Below are positions 24,027-32,386 of a DNA stretch of 46,122 nucleotides, piece after piece. The DNA comes from a virus. The position numbers were made by a program, and so were the translations under genes. The notes below the pieces were generated by a model. The model was not told the origin of the DNA and searched no databases. It was given only the letters and a program-made list of their open reading frames with translations. Numbering within the stretch: the first letter of the stretch is position 1; each line of letters starts with the position of its first letter. The stretch lies in the IMG/VR virus record IMGVR_UViG_3300034071_003006, positions 1 to 46,122 of that record. One strand, given 5' to 3'.

Positions 24027-24617
24027 ATGTTCAATCCCAACGACAACAAGTTCGACAAACTCGACAAGGTGTTCGAGCCGTTTCCGGCTGGTCGCCACCT
24101 GGTCTTCATCTCCGACGCAAAGCCGCACGCTGCCAAGTCCGGATCGGAGGCTGTGGAGTTCGAGTTCACTATCCACGACCCTGCCTCCAAGTCGCGTGGT
24201 GAGTCTCTCAAGTTCTCTCGCTTCTGGACTGGCGAGAAATCGCTGTGGCGACTGGCTCGGCTCTGCCGCTCCTGCTCGACTCCAGTCTCTGCCTTCGACC
24301 CGCGAGATGCTCGCTCCGTCGAGGATGCTCTGCTCGACCGTATCCTCGTGATCGAGGTCGAACACAAGTCAGAGGTTTACGAAGGCAAGCAGCGACTCAA
24401 GGTCGAGGTGTCCAACACCACGCAGCCCAGCAAAGACGACCTCATTCGGCTTCGGGAGGAGTACGGAGACTCGATGCTGCCTCCAGTTGCAGACAGTGAC
24501 GGCTTCGAGGATGACGGGCCTCTGGACCCTCCGCGCAACCCTTCGGCCGGATACGGTGGCGCAGGTCCTACGATTGCTCCGCAGCCTGGCAACGACGACA
24601 CCGACATCCCGTTCTAA
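24027..24617 (+). CDS. DUF669-family single-strand DNA-binding protein
   Basis: A 196-aa protein. The N-terminal 130 residues match the DUF669 pattern (FPAGRHLVFISDAK, then VEFEFTIHD and TGEKSLWRLARLCRSCST). The C-terminus is a disordered Pro/Gly-rich linker ending in DDTDIPF, the acidic hydrophobic tip used by SSB to recruit partners. DUF669 genes next to Sak4 genes are known ssDNA-binding partners. It sits 9 bp after the recombinase. Confidence 0.8.
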   Translation: MFNPNDNKFDKLDKVFEPFPAGRHLVFISDAKPHAAKSGSEAVEFEFTIHDPASKSRGESLKFSRFWTGEKSLWRLARLCRSCSTPVSAFDPRDARSVEDALLDRILVIEVEHKSEVYEGKQRLKVEVSNTTQPSKDDLIRLREEYGDSMLPPVADSDGFEDDGPLDPPRNPSAGYGGAGPTIAPQPGNDDTDIPF

Positions 24618-24634
24618 TCGGAAGGCCTCAGACG

Positions 24635-25231
24635 ATGGACAAGCAGCCCGCCAACATAGACCGTATTCGCGCAAGACTCCTCTGGACTCTGGCGAAGCTC
24701 AAGAACGGCAGCGGGATGCTCAATGTCTACCTCTCTCGGACTGAGGTCCTCTCGGCTCTTGAGCTGGAGAGCCTCTCCGAACTTGCTGGAGTCCTCAGAT
24801 TCATTCCGAGCGGCACCTCGTTCCAGACCGACTTGGAGGGAGTCCGCATTTGCGCGGAGCAACTTCAAGCCGACCTCGAAGGGAGCGTCCTCGCTGTCGC
24901 AGCATATTGGAAGCAAGTCACCAAACGAGACAACCGGACTGAGCTCTCAGCAAAGCGGCTGTCCTTGATCAGAGCGAGACTCCGGAGCGGCCGGACAGTC
25001 GAGGAGTTGCACAAAGCAGTCGATGCCTGTGCAGCCTCTGCCTGGCATAACGGCGAGAATCCGAACGGAGTTCGCTACAACGACTGCGAACACATCTTCT
25101 CGCCAGAGAGACTTGAGCGTTGGCTCTCCTCCAGCCCGTCAACTAGCACCCGCCTCGATGCCCCACAAATCGAGGATTCAGCAACACGCGAGACTCTCCT
25201 CCGGCGCAGGTCGGGGAGGCTCGGACGATAG
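24635..25231 (+). CDS. Replisome organiser-like protein
   Basis: A 198-aa protein. Residues about 105-165 match the C-terminal domain of phage replisome organisers and DnaD-like proteins: AKRLSLIRARLRSGRTVEEL, HKAVDACAASAWHNGENPNG, RYNDCEHIFSPERLERWL. The first 100 residues are helical. Such proteins load helicase onto DNA. The leader has GGAAGG about 10 bases before the ATG. The next gene is the primase-helicase, supporting this role. Confidence 0.65.
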   Translation: MDKQPANIDRIRARLLWTLAKLKNGSGMLNVYLSRTEVLSALELESLSELAGVLRFIPSGTSFQTDLEGVRICAEQLQADLEGSVLAVAAYWKQVTKRDNRTELSAKRLSLIRARLRSGRTVEELHKAVDACAASAWHNGENPNGVRYNDCEHIFSPERLERWLSSSPSTSTRLDAPQIEDSATRETLLRRRSGRLGR

Positions 25232-25238
25232 GACAGTC

Positions 25239-27218
25239 ATGGCAATCAACGAAGGTCCAGTCTTGTTCTTGCAAAGGAACGGGATTCCGCACGAAATCAA
25301 AGGACGGGAGGTCGAAACGACTTGTCCAGTCTGCAGCAAAGAGAAACATTGTCGGATCAACTCAGCGACCTGGCTCTGGCACTGCAAGCGGTGCGATGCT
25401 CGCGGCAACGAGGCCTCTCTCAAGGTTGCGCTAGGCCTGCAGTTCGAGGTCTCGACAGCGACCAAAACCTCGCTGGACAGAGTCGAGGAGAAAGCACTTG
25501 AACAGGCCCTGCGGAATGCGCGGCCAAAGAGTGATGTTGAGCGTTGGACCTTCGACCTGGTATCTCATCCAGATGCTGCGCTCGCCAGAGACTATCTGAA
25601 AGCGAGAGGCCTGCCACTGGAGGTCTGTGAGAGGTACCGACTCGGCTGGTGTGCGAACGCAGACGGCTCGACTCCGAGGTCAGCAAGGCGGAGAGTTCTC
25701 CAGACCGAGACCGAACCGAGCGGCCCTGGTTGGATTGTCATCCCGTCTTTCTTGAAGATTGTGGCAGGCAGACCAGACCCAAGTTCTGCTGCCGTGGTCA
25801 AACTCCGGAGCGTACCTCCAGCAGACAGAGCCTTTCGGAGACTGGTCGGAGGCGACTCTGTGCTGTTTGCTCCGAACGGACTGGACTCAACCTCTACGCT
25901 CCTCGTTGTCGGAGGCGAACTAGATGCTCTCTCTTGTGTCGTAGCAGGCTGGTCAAATGTAGTGAGCTCCACAGTCGGTGAGCCGAACTGGAAAGCAGAG
26001 ACAACCGCGCTGCTGGACTCCTGTGAAGACATTGTCGTTGTTTACGACAACGACGACGCAGGACGAAAGGGAGCCTCAAAATTGGTCGAGACTCTCGGCT
26101 TGCACCGTTGCAGACTCGGAACCTGGCCGACTGGAGTCAAAGACGCAAACGAGGCTCTCCAGAGACTAGGCGAGAACTTCAATGTGCAAGCGATCGTGGA
26201 CTCGGCTCGCTCGGTAGGAACAGACTCAATCGTCAAGGTTTCGGACGTTCGGGAGGAGTATCTCGCTGAGCTCCGTGGAGGACAGCCAAGAGGAGTCTCC
26301 TCCGGCTGGCCCGACCTCGATGCCCTGGTCGGAGGCATACGGTTCGGAGAGGTCACGCTTGTGACTGGAGACACCGCAAGCGGCAAGTCGACTTTCTGCT
26401 CAAACTTTGCGCTGAACATGGCGAAGCAAGGTCACCGAGTTCTGTTCTGTCCGTTTGAGCTCGGCCCAAAGCGACAACTTGCAAAGTTTGTCCGGCAGTT
26501 TGCAAAGACGGCCCCAGACCTCCTCTCCGACTCCAGCATGAACGAGACTCTGGATGCCCTGGACGACCTGCCATTGTTCCTGCTCCGGAGGTACGGCTCG
26601 ATCACTCTGGAGGCGATGCGCAATACGCTCCTGCATTGTATCCGCAGACTCGGAGTGCGGTTCGTGGTCCTCGATCACCTTCACTTCATGGTCTCGGAAG
26701 GTCCAGAGGAGAGGACAGACCTGGACGGCATGATGAAAATGCTGGCGACTATCTCAGTCGACCTCCGAGTCCACATCGTGGTCGTAGCTCACCCAAGACA
26801 GCATCACTCCAGTAACGAGACACACAAGGACAACCGCATCATCCAAGCGAGCGACCTCAAAGGCTCTGCAGGACTCAAGCAGTTGTCTGACAACATCTGG
26901 TCGGTCTGGAGGCCTCGGAAGGCAGACCGGAGCGACTCGAAGCGGGATGCCAATACCTCGGTTGCCGTAGTCTATGTGCTCAAGAATCGAGACGACTTCG
27001 GCAGCGAAGGTTCGGTTGCTTTCCGATTCGGCCTCCAGTCTGCAACCTTTGAGAGCGCAGAGGAGGAGGAGTCAACACCGGAGCCTCCAGCAAAGACGAT
27101 CACCAGCATCCTGCCACAAGGCGAACAAGGTCCGAGACCTCGTCGGCTGCGACAGGTTCGAACAGACACGCCACCGCCAACCAAACATTGGGCAGATACT
27201 GACAAGGAGGACGAATGA
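25239..27218 (+). CDS. Primase-helicase (T7 gp4-like)
   Basis: A 659-aa fused primase and DnaB-type helicase. The zinc finger has C29, C32, C49 and C52 (CPVC, CKRC). The TOPRIM core shows GGELDAL (E227) and VVYDNDDAG (about 268-275). The helicase Walker A is GDTASGKST (about 377-385), followed by LDHLHFM and VVAHPRQHH, then LKGSAGLKQLSDNIWSVWR. It synthesises primers and unwinds the fork. The start is the ATG after GATAGGACAGTC; the longer upstream frame overlaps the organiser gene and lacks a leader. Confidence 0.9.
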   Translation: MAINEGPVLFLQRNGIPHEIKGREVETTCPVCSKEKHCRINSATWLWHCKRCDARGNEASLKVALGLQFEVSTATKTSLDRVEEKALEQALRNARPKSDVERWTFDLVSHPDAALARDYLKARGLPLEVCERYRLGWCANADGSTPRSARRRVLQTETEPSGPGWIVIPSFLKIVAGRPDPSSAAVVKLRSVPPADRAFRRLVGGDSVLFAPNGLDSTSTLLVVGGELDALSCVVAGWSNVVSSTVGEPNWKAETTALLDSCEDIVVVYDNDDAGRKGASKLVETLGLHRCRLGTWPTGVKDANEALQRLGENFNVQAIVDSARSVGTDSIVKVSDVREEYLAELRGGQPRGVSSGWPDLDALVGGIRFGEVTLVTGDTASGKSTFCSNFALNMAKQGHRVLFCPFELGPKRQLAKFVRQFAKTAPDLLSDSSMNETLDALDDLPLFLLRRYGSITLEAMRNTLLHCIRRLGVRFVVLDHLHFMVSEGPEERTDLDGMMKMLATISVDLRVHIVVVAHPRQHHSSNETHKDNRIIQASDLKGSAGLKQLSDNIWSVWRPRKADRSDSKRDANTSVAVVYVLKNRDDFGSEGSVAFRFGLQSATFESAEEEESTPEPPAKTITSILPQGEQGPRPRRLRQVRTDTPPPTKHWADTDKEDE

Positions 27219-27388
27219 TGCCGATGGACATACAGACAGACGAACTGGAGGCTACCGAGTCAGACAGTTGGCAGCGACTGGCAATCTTGCTCGCCTCCAG
27301 ACTTGCGATCCGAACAGACCTGGACGATTCAGATTTGGGAGTCCTGCGCGACTTCTTTGTTGAGCTCCTGCAGAGGAGGACGCCATGA
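27215..27388 (+). CDS. Short protein between primase-helicase and C5 methyltransferase
   Basis: A 57-aa acidic helical protein (MMPMDIQTDELEATESDSWQ, ending ELLQRRTP). Its ATG overlaps the primase-helicase stop and its TGA overlaps the ATG of the methyltransferase (27385). An ACAAGGAGGACGA site precedes it. Function unknown. Confidence 0.65.
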   Translation: MMPMDIQTDELEATESDSWQRLAILLASRLAIRTDLDDSDLGVLRDFFVELLQRRTP

Positions 27389-28425
27389 GATACCTGTCTG
27401 TCTGCTCTGGCATCGAAGCGGCTTCCGTGGCCTGGAGAGGTCTTGACTGGACTCCAGTCGGAGTGTCAGAGATTGACCCGTTCGCCTGTGCTGTGCTGCA
27501 GCACCGTTTCCCTGCCGTTCAGAACTTCGGAGACCTAACCCGCCATGAGCAATGGACACTCAAGCCTGGAGCAGTTGACCTTCTTGTTGGAGGAACACCC
27601 TGCCAATCTTTCTCCGTTGCTGGTCTCCGAGCTGGAATGGCTGACCCGCGTGGCAACCTCGCTCTCACATTCTTGGCTCTCGCCGACAGACTTCGGCCGG
27701 AGTGGATTGTTTGGGAGAATGTTGCCGGAGTCCTGTCTTCGAACGGAGGACGGGACTTTGGTGCCTTTCTCGGCGCGCTGGGCAAACTCGGGTACGGGTT
27801 CGCCTACCGAGTGCTCGACGCACAATACTTCGGAGTCGCCCAGCGTCGTCGTCGAGTCTTTGTTGTCGCAAACGCTAGAGACTGGAGTCGTGCCGCCGCG
27901 GTTCTTTTTGAGCCCGAGAGCCTGCAACGGCATCCTCAGAAGAGCTCAGCAAAGGGACAAGGCTCTGCCTCCAGCACTGCACCGAGCTCTGACACAAGTT
28001 GTTTCTGGAACGGAGAGCAGGTGACGCAGACTCTCGATGCGGTCCTTGCAAAGAGACAGACAATGCCAGAGCGCAACCGCTTCCCTGCAGTTCTTGTTCC
28101 TCCTGTTGTGATTGACAGAGCAGCCTTCAATCAGGGAGTCGGGGCGCAATACGCACCTCGCATCGAAGCAAGCGAGACGATGAGTTCGCTTGTGGCTCGC
28201 GACCCTCACGCAGTTTCGGCTCCTCCTTCGTTTGCTGTTAGACGACTCACTCCAGTCGAGTGCGAGCGGCTGCAAGGATTCCCCGACGACTGGACCTCAG
28301 TGCCGCATCGTGGCAAGCCAGCAGCAGACGGACCCCGCTACAAGGCGATCGGCAACAGCATGGCTGTTCCGGTCATGCGGTGGATCGGAGAGCGCATCGC
28401 TGCTGTGGACGAGGTCACGCGATGA
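27385..28425 (+). CDS. DNA (cytosine-5) methyltransferase
   Basis: A 346-aa enzyme with the motifs of C5-cytosine methyltransferases in order: FxGxG-like SVCSGIEAAS near the N-terminus, PCQS with catalytic C73, ENV at 111-113, QRRRR at 153-157, and GNSMAV near the end. It moves a methyl group from SAM to C5 of cytosine. The target site cannot be read. The variable region before motif IX is about 110 residues. It may protect phage DNA or prepare cytosine for further modification (see glycosyltransferase cassette at 32.4-35.1 kb). Overlaps the neighbours by ATGA. Confidence 0.9.
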   Translation: MRYLSVCSGIEAASVAWRGLDWTPVGVSEIDPFACAVLQHRFPAVQNFGDLTRHEQWTLKPGAVDLLVGGTPCQSFSVAGLRAGMADPRGNLALTFLALADRLRPEWIVWENVAGVLSSNGGRDFGAFLGALGKLGYGFAYRVLDAQYFGVAQRRRRVFVVANARDWSRAAAVLFEPESLQRHPQKSSAKGQGSASSTAPSSDTSCFWNGEQVTQTLDAVLAKRQTMPERNRFPAVLVPPVVIDRAAFNQGVGAQYAPRIEASETMSSLVARDPHAVSAPPSFAVRRLTPVECERLQGFPDDWTSVPHRGKPAADGPRYKAIGNSMAVPVMRWIGERIAAVDEVTR

Positions 28426-28754
28426 CCTGGACAGAGCGCAAGATGACCATCGTCACTCGGACTGGACAGACTCTCACTCGGTCTCTGTTCCTGCAGACTC
28501 CAGTCGGAGAGCCTTCCGAGAGACTGGTCGTTGTTACAATCTCTCTCGGCTCTTGGCTGGAAACGGACTCCAGCCCGATCTCGTTCGAGACGGCAATCTT
28601 TGAGACAGACGAGACTCAACAGCCTATCTGGTTCGTCACAGTCGCAGAACGATACAGAACTGCCAGAGAGGCATTCGACGGCCACAATCGCTGGTGCCAG
28701 ATGCTTGACCAGCCTAGACAGATCAACAGGAAACAACAGGAGGACTCAGAATGA
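28422..28754 (+). CDS. Small protein between methyltransferase and PAPS-reductase genes
   Basis: A 110-aa protein that overlaps the methyltransferase stop by 4 bp (ATGA) and the next gene the same way. Mostly beta in the first 70 residues (TLTRSLFLQTPVGEP, RLVVVTISLG) and helical toward the end. An in-frame ATG lies seven codons later. Not recognised; co-translated with its neighbours. Confidence 0.6.
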   Translation: MTWTERKMTIVTRTGQTLTRSLFLQTPVGEPSERLVVVTISLGSWLETDSSPISFETAIFETDETQQPIWFVTVAERYRTAREAFDGHNRWCQMLDQPRQINRKQQEDSE

Positions 28755-29713
28755 ACGAAGTGAACTTCATCAATGTCAGTGGCGGCAAGGACTCAACAGC
28801 AGTCCTGCTTCTTGCTCTGGAAATGCAGCCTCCGAACATGCGCTTCGTGTTTGCAGACACGGGACACGAACACCCAGAGGTGTATCGGTATCTCGACTAC
28901 CTGGAACGAGAGCTCGGAGTCTCGATTGAAAGGCTGAGGAACGACTTTACAGACCGTCTTGCTCGACGGCGCAAGCGCATCGAAGAGACTTGGGAGGAGC
29001 CGGAGAGGTCCAGAGCATTGGAGGTCATGCACGCTACGGGCAACCCGTTTCTGGACCTTTGCTTGTGGAAAGGCATCTTTCCGTCAAACAGCATCCGTAT
29101 CTGCACACAGTTCTTGAAAGTTGAACCGATCAACAAAGTGCAGAACGAGGCTCTCGACAAAGCAGACAGGGTCGTGACCTGGCTTGGAATCAGAAAGGAC
29201 GAGAGTGCTTCGAGGTCCACGGCTGTGACTTGGGAGCGAGAGTTCGGTCCGGAGGACCAGCCCGATGCAGGTCTGTGGAAATACAGGCCAATACTTGACT
29301 GGACTGCTGCCGATGTGTTCGACTTCATCCACAAGAAAGGCCTCCAGTCAAACCCGCTTTACAGACAAGGCATGGGACGAGTCGGCTGCATGCCCTGCAT
29401 CATGGCAAGGAAATCAGAGATTGCAGAGATTGCGAACCGCTTTCCAGACGAGATCGACAGAGTCGAGCGTTGGGAGGCAATCGTCAACCAGAGCATTAGG
29501 AAGCAGAACGGCACCTTCATTGCCGCTAGCAGGTTCGGCTATGACAATCCGGACGACATAACATCTGCAACTCACGGAATCCGCAAAGCAGTGGAATGGG
29601 CGAAGACAAGCCGTGGAGGACGACAGTTCGGTCTGGACTTCGAAAGCGGTGGAGGTTGCTCCAGCATCTACGGTCTTTGCGAGACTGGAGACAACAAGGA
29701 GGACTCGGAATGA
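28751..29713 (+). CDS. PAPS-reductase/ATP-pyrophosphatase-family protein
   Basis: A 320-aa protein with a PP-loop (SGGKDS, residues 10-15) and a following FADTGHEHPE. The central part has IRICTQFLK and later GCMPCIMARK. This is the phosphoadenosine-phosphosulfate reductase family, which also includes DndC and tRNA thiolation enzymes. It may handle sulfur or adenylate DNA or RNA groups. It sits between a C5 methyltransferase and recombination genes. The phage homologues are common, but their substrate is unknown. Confidence 0.8.
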   Translation: MNEVNFINVSGGKDSTAVLLLALEMQPPNMRFVFADTGHEHPEVYRYLDYLERELGVSIERLRNDFTDRLARRRKRIEETWEEPERSRALEVMHATGNPFLDLCLWKGIFPSNSIRICTQFLKVEPINKVQNEALDKADRVVTWLGIRKDESASRSTAVTWEREFGPEDQPDAGLWKYRPILDWTAADVFDFIHKKGLQSNPLYRQGMGRVGCMPCIMARKSEIAEIANRFPDEIDRVERWEAIVNQSIRKQNGTFIAASRFGYDNPDDITSATHGIRKAVEWAKTSRGGRQFGLDFESGGGCSSIYGLCETGDNKEDSE

Positions 29714-29811
29714 CATACGAAACCGCGCAGGGAGTCGTAAAGTGCTGGTTGACAACTGAACTGTCCGGAGAGTCCGGAGAGTTGAACTGTTCGAAGATTT
29801 GGAACAGTTGA
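29710..29811 (+). CDS. Putative 33-aa leader or mini-protein
   Basis: ATG overlaps the TGA of the PAPS-reductase-like gene by four bases and is in the operon's coupling pattern. The product starts MTYETAQGVVKCWLTTELSG and ends just inside a palindrome (29781-29813). Could be a real small protein or a chance frame. Confidence 0.35.
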   Translation: MTYETAQGVVKCWLTTELSGESGELNCSKIWNS

Positions 29812-29813
29812 AC
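29781..29813. terminator. Palindrome at the end of the methyltransferase operon
   Basis: AACTGTTC (29785-29792) and GAACAGTT (29802-29809) form a perfect 8-bp stem with a 9-nt loop. One mismatch outside, the pairing continues for 3 bp. A direct repeat of GTCCGGAGA lies just before it. There is no following run of T, so it may be an attenuator, RNA processing site or operator rather than a plain terminator. Confidence 0.4.
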
Positions 29814-29880
29814 ACCAGCCTCTCACCTATCCGAACTGCTACCCGAACTGCTCCCCGACTACCTTCCCACAAGGACAACC

Positions 29881-30108
29881 ATGCTACACAAGATCGAAGC
29901 TCAAGTGTTCGCGACCTCTGCAGAGGCAATCGCTGCCTCCAGCAACCCAATGTTCACGCTGACTGCCGTTCACACCACAGATGCGAACTGGTCGCTCTTG
30001 TTCGAGCAGTGTCAGTCGATCCATCGTCTCACAGAGGACATCCGGTTGTTCATCGGTCTCGGCTGGTGTGTTCTCCTCCTGCCTCGAATCAAGAAGGTCC
30101 AGCCGTGA
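29881..30108 (+). CDS. Small early protein, unknown
   Basis: A 75-aa protein (MLHKIEAQVFATSAEAIAAS) with an ACAAGGACAACC leader. A hydrophobic segment near the end (FIGLGWCVLLLP) could be a short membrane segment or buried helix. The stop overlaps a GTG start of the next gene by GTGA. Confidence 0.55.
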   Translation: MLHKIEAQVFATSAEAIAASSNPMFTLTAVHTTDANWSLLFEQCQSIHRLTEDIRLFIGLGWCVLLLPRIKKVQP

Positions 30109-30602
30109 ACTTCATTGGCATTGACCCTGGCGGCTCCGGCGCGATCGCTGCTCTGGACTCCTCCGGACTGATCCTGTCTGTGGAGCGATTCTCGAAGGTC
30201 GAGGTCGAAGGCGGCATTGCGCTGCTTGTGGCCGACTTCGTTGAGAGGCTGCAAGGAGAGTCCAGTCTCGTCATCGAGAAGGTGTCCAGCAGGCCTGGAG
30301 AGGGAGTTGTGTCGTCGTTCTCGTTCGGGAGGTCCTACGGTGAGGCAATCGGAGCAGCCGTAGTGTCCAGATGCTTTGTCGAGAAGGTCTCACCACAAAG
30401 GTGGCAACGCGACTTTGAGCTCCTCCGGCAGAAAGGTTCTACGGAGTCAAAGACCGACCACAAGAGAGCCATCAAACAAGCGGCAGAGGCCCGATGGTCT
30501 CGTCGGTTTCTCAGAGAGGAGGCCGATGCCGTTTGGCTTGCAGAGTGGAGTCGGCTGTTCGGCTCTCGGAGATTGACTGGAGGTTGCGATGCCAGAGCAT
30601 AA
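30105..30602 (+). CDS. RuvC-like Holliday junction resolvase
   Basis: A 165-aa protein beginning MNFIGIDPGGSGAIAALDSS from a GTG at 30105. The RNase H-like core shows D7 (IGIDPG), E58 (LVIEKV) and a late acidic pair (EEADAVW, D141), matching the RuvC catalytic set. It should cut four-way junctions made during recombination before packaging. Size is normal (RuvC is about 170 aa). Confidence 0.8.
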   Translation: MNFIGIDPGGSGAIAALDSSGLILSVERFSKVEVEGGIALLVADFVERLQGESSLVIEKVSSRPGEGVVSSFSFGRSYGEAIGAAVVSRCFVEKVSPQRWQRDFELLRQKGSTESKTDHKRAIKQAAEARWSRRFLREEADAVWLAEWSRLFGSRRLTGGCDARA

Positions 30603-30873
30603 TCGGCTACAATCGTTGCTGCGGTCGGGCTGTGGGAAGCTCGGTTCTGGAAACGGAGAGGTCGCTCCTCGTGCTGTCCTTCGGGGAGCGACCTTCGCAC
30701 CTCTGGCAGTTGTCTTTCAGAAGAGCCTCCAGCCGCAGCCAACGAGCGACACTGCCCTGGCAATCTTCATACTGCTGTTCTTTGCCTATGTGGCAACGGT
30801 GCTGGTCGTTGAGTGGCTGAGACCTCCAGACAAGCAGACAGAGCCGGACAAGGACCAGAGGAGCAGCAAGTGA
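30589..30873 (+). CDS. Small membrane protein
   Basis: A 94-aa protein (MPEHNRLQSLLRSGCGKLGS) that overlaps the resolvase gene by 14 bp. A single membrane segment is clear (TALAIFILLFFAYVATVLVV), followed by a polar tail (RPPDKQTEPDKDQRSSK). Likely anchored in the inner membrane. Function unknown. Confidence 0.6.
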   Translation: MPEHNRLQSLLRSGCGKLGSGNGEVAPRAVLRGATFAPLAVVFQKSLQPQPTSDTALAIFILLFFAYVATVLVVEWLRPPDKQTEPDKDQRSSK

Positions 30874-31412
30874 CGGCTTATGTTGGCAGCAGAGTGATCG
30901 GAGGAGACAAGGATTGCTGGTCAACTCCGGAGTGGCTGATTGAATGGACGAAAGCAGAACTCGGCTGGAGTCAGTTCGACTTCGACCCTTGCGCGGCTCC
31001 GGACACAGCGAAGGCCTCCGACTACATTTCAGAAGAGACTGGAGACGGCCTCTCGCTGCCCTGGAGAGGACCAAGAGTGTGGATGAACCCGCCTTTCAGC
31101 AGGCAGAAGCGGTGGCTGTTCAAGGCCTCAAGAGAGTCCAGAGAGAACGGGATCAAGATTGCTGCTCTTGTCTTGCCTGCCTTCGATGCTGCCTATTGGC
31201 GACCAGCAGTTTGGGAGTCTGCGGCTGAGCTCTGGATGCTTGAAGGTCGTATCCCGTTCGAGCGAAACGGAGTGCCAGCATACAACTCGACCAGCAAATC
31301 ATGCATTGTGGTCTTTGACCAAGACCGCGCAAAAACGGCCCAAAATGAGCCGGTGACCCGTTTCCTGCGACCTCCCTACCCGCCACGCCTGGAGAGGCCT
31401 GTATGCCGCTAA
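30870..31412 (+). CDS. Phage DNA N6-adenine methyltransferase (Dam type)
   Basis: A 180-aa protein starting at a GTG overlapping the previous stop (GTGA). The pattern matches phage DNA N-6-adenine methyltransferases: DCWSTPEWLIEW, then FDFDPCAAPDTAKASDYIS, LSLPWRGPRVWMNPPFS. The catalytic NPPF motif is at residues 73-76. It methylates adenine in DNA. The target is not shown, but such Dam proteins often act on GATC. The GATC-bearing arrays of this phage are an interesting potential target. Confidence 0.85.
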   Translation: MTAYVGSRVIGGDKDCWSTPEWLIEWTKAELGWSQFDFDPCAAPDTAKASDYISEETGDGLSLPWRGPRVWMNPPFSRQKRWLFKASRESRENGIKIAALVLPAFDAAYWRPAVWESAAELWMLEGRIPFERNGVPAYNSTSKSCIVVFDQDRAKTAQNEPVTRFLRPPYPPRLERPVCR

Positions 31413-31546
31413 CATTCGCAATCCTTGCCCATGCTGACCTGCTCTTTGCAAAGAGAATCGTCCTCCAGACTGTTGACGTTTTGTTCGGTATCTTGTTCTT
31501 GGTCGGACTGGTCCTGATCTTGTCCATCTTCCGAGGTCCACGATGA
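31403..31546 (+). CDS. Small single-pass membrane protein
   Basis: A 47-aa protein (MPLTFAILAHADLLFAKRIV) overlapping the Dam gene by 10 bp and the next gene by 4 (ATGA at 31543). One membrane helix (VLFGILFLVGLVLILSIF) then a short basic end. Unknown role. Confidence 0.55.
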   Translation: MPLTFAILAHADLLFAKRIVLQTVDVLFGILFLVGLVLILSIFRGPR

Positions 31547-31854
31547 ACACTATTCCTACAACAGCAGAACTATCCGGACGCTTTGGCGGAACTTGGAGCC
31601 TCGGCTCAAACACATACTCTCGTCGCTGGGACGGAGTCGTCGACAGGTCGAAGATAACGCTTTGGCAAGAGCAAGACGGTGGAGGCTCGACTTTCGTCGC
31701 GGTCTCAATCTCAGACTCCAAGTTCAAAGTTTGCGAGATCGAAGGTCCAGACTGGACACAGGTTGTCGAGACCGCGCTTGAACTTGCGAGAATACATCAG
31801 TCTGACAAACGGGCCCTGTTCTCAACAGTAATGATCAACGAGGACCTCGAATGA
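31543..31854 (+). CDS. Small early protein, unknown
   Basis: A 103-aa protein (MNTIPTTAELSGRFGGTWSL) coupled to both neighbours by ATGA overlaps. Beta-rich in the middle (GGGSTFVAVSISDSKFKVCE), helical at the end. No known family. Confidence 0.6.
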   Translation: MNTIPTTAELSGRFGGTWSLGSNTYSRRWDGVVDRSKITLWQEQDGGGSTFVAVSISDSKFKVCEIEGPDWTQVVETALELARIHQSDKRALFSTVMINEDLE

Positions 31855-32231
31855 GGAGTTCGCGCAACTACCACGAATCAGAACAGGACTCCGTAAGAGT
31901 CAAGCACGCTCCGAACCCGAAGCGACCAGAGGCAATCGCCATGCGGAGGATCGTGGTCGAGACTGGCTGCTGGCTGTCTCCGTTCATGAAAGATGCTCCG
32001 CTGCCAGTCTTGACCGATTGGGAGCGTACCGTTGACCTCTCCAGACTGGCGAATGTCAACTACACGCCAGTTGATCCCGAAGAGTCAAAGGCTAGCAAAG
32101 AGCAGCGACTGAGGACTCCAGTTCGGCTTGGCATGGTTGTCCGGCAGGACAAGCAGATGCCTAGTCTCTCTGAGCTCCGCAAATCTCAGAACGAGATGAA
32201 CAGCAAGCGGAGCAAGAAGCGGCAGCGTTGA
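31851..32231 (+). CDS. Basic early protein, unknown
   Basis: A 126-aa protein (MRSSRNYHESEQDSVRVKHA) with many Arg and Lys and a very basic end (NSKRSKKRQR), which suggests nucleic acid binding. It is the last gene of the early plus-strand operon and ends just before repeat array C. Confidence 0.6.
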   Translation: MRSSRNYHESEQDSVRVKHAPNPKRPEAIAMRRIVVETGCWLSPFMKDAPLPVLTDWERTVDLSRLANVNYTPVDPEESKASKEQRLRTPVRLGMVVRQDKQMPSLSELRKSQNEMNSKRSKKRQR

Positions 32232-32245
32232 CCTCCTCCAGCCTG

Positions 32246-32371
32246 GTCAGTTCTGCTCAGACGACTTTGATCGCTGGTCACCTCTGGTCACGCAACTTTG
32301 ATCGTCTGTCGGCTTTTGCGAGACAACTTTGATCGTCTGTCGGCTTTTGCGAGACAACTTTGATCGTCTGT
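32246..32371 (-). repeat. Repeat array C: 4 copies of the GATCAAAGTTG element, inverted
   Basis: The element appears here in the opposite orientation to arrays A and B (CAACTTTGATC on plus). GATC positions are 32269, 32300, 32331 and 32362, all 31 bp apart. The last two units are identical over 31 bp, so one is a recent duplication. The array fills the gap between convergent genes (32231 and 32387). Confidence 0.95.
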
Positions 32372-32386
32372 CTGGAGGTCCTCCGG

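Noticed and set aside
14228-32231. tRNA genes
   Set aside because: No cloverleaf with conserved GTTCRA and acceptor pairing was noticed on either strand by eye.
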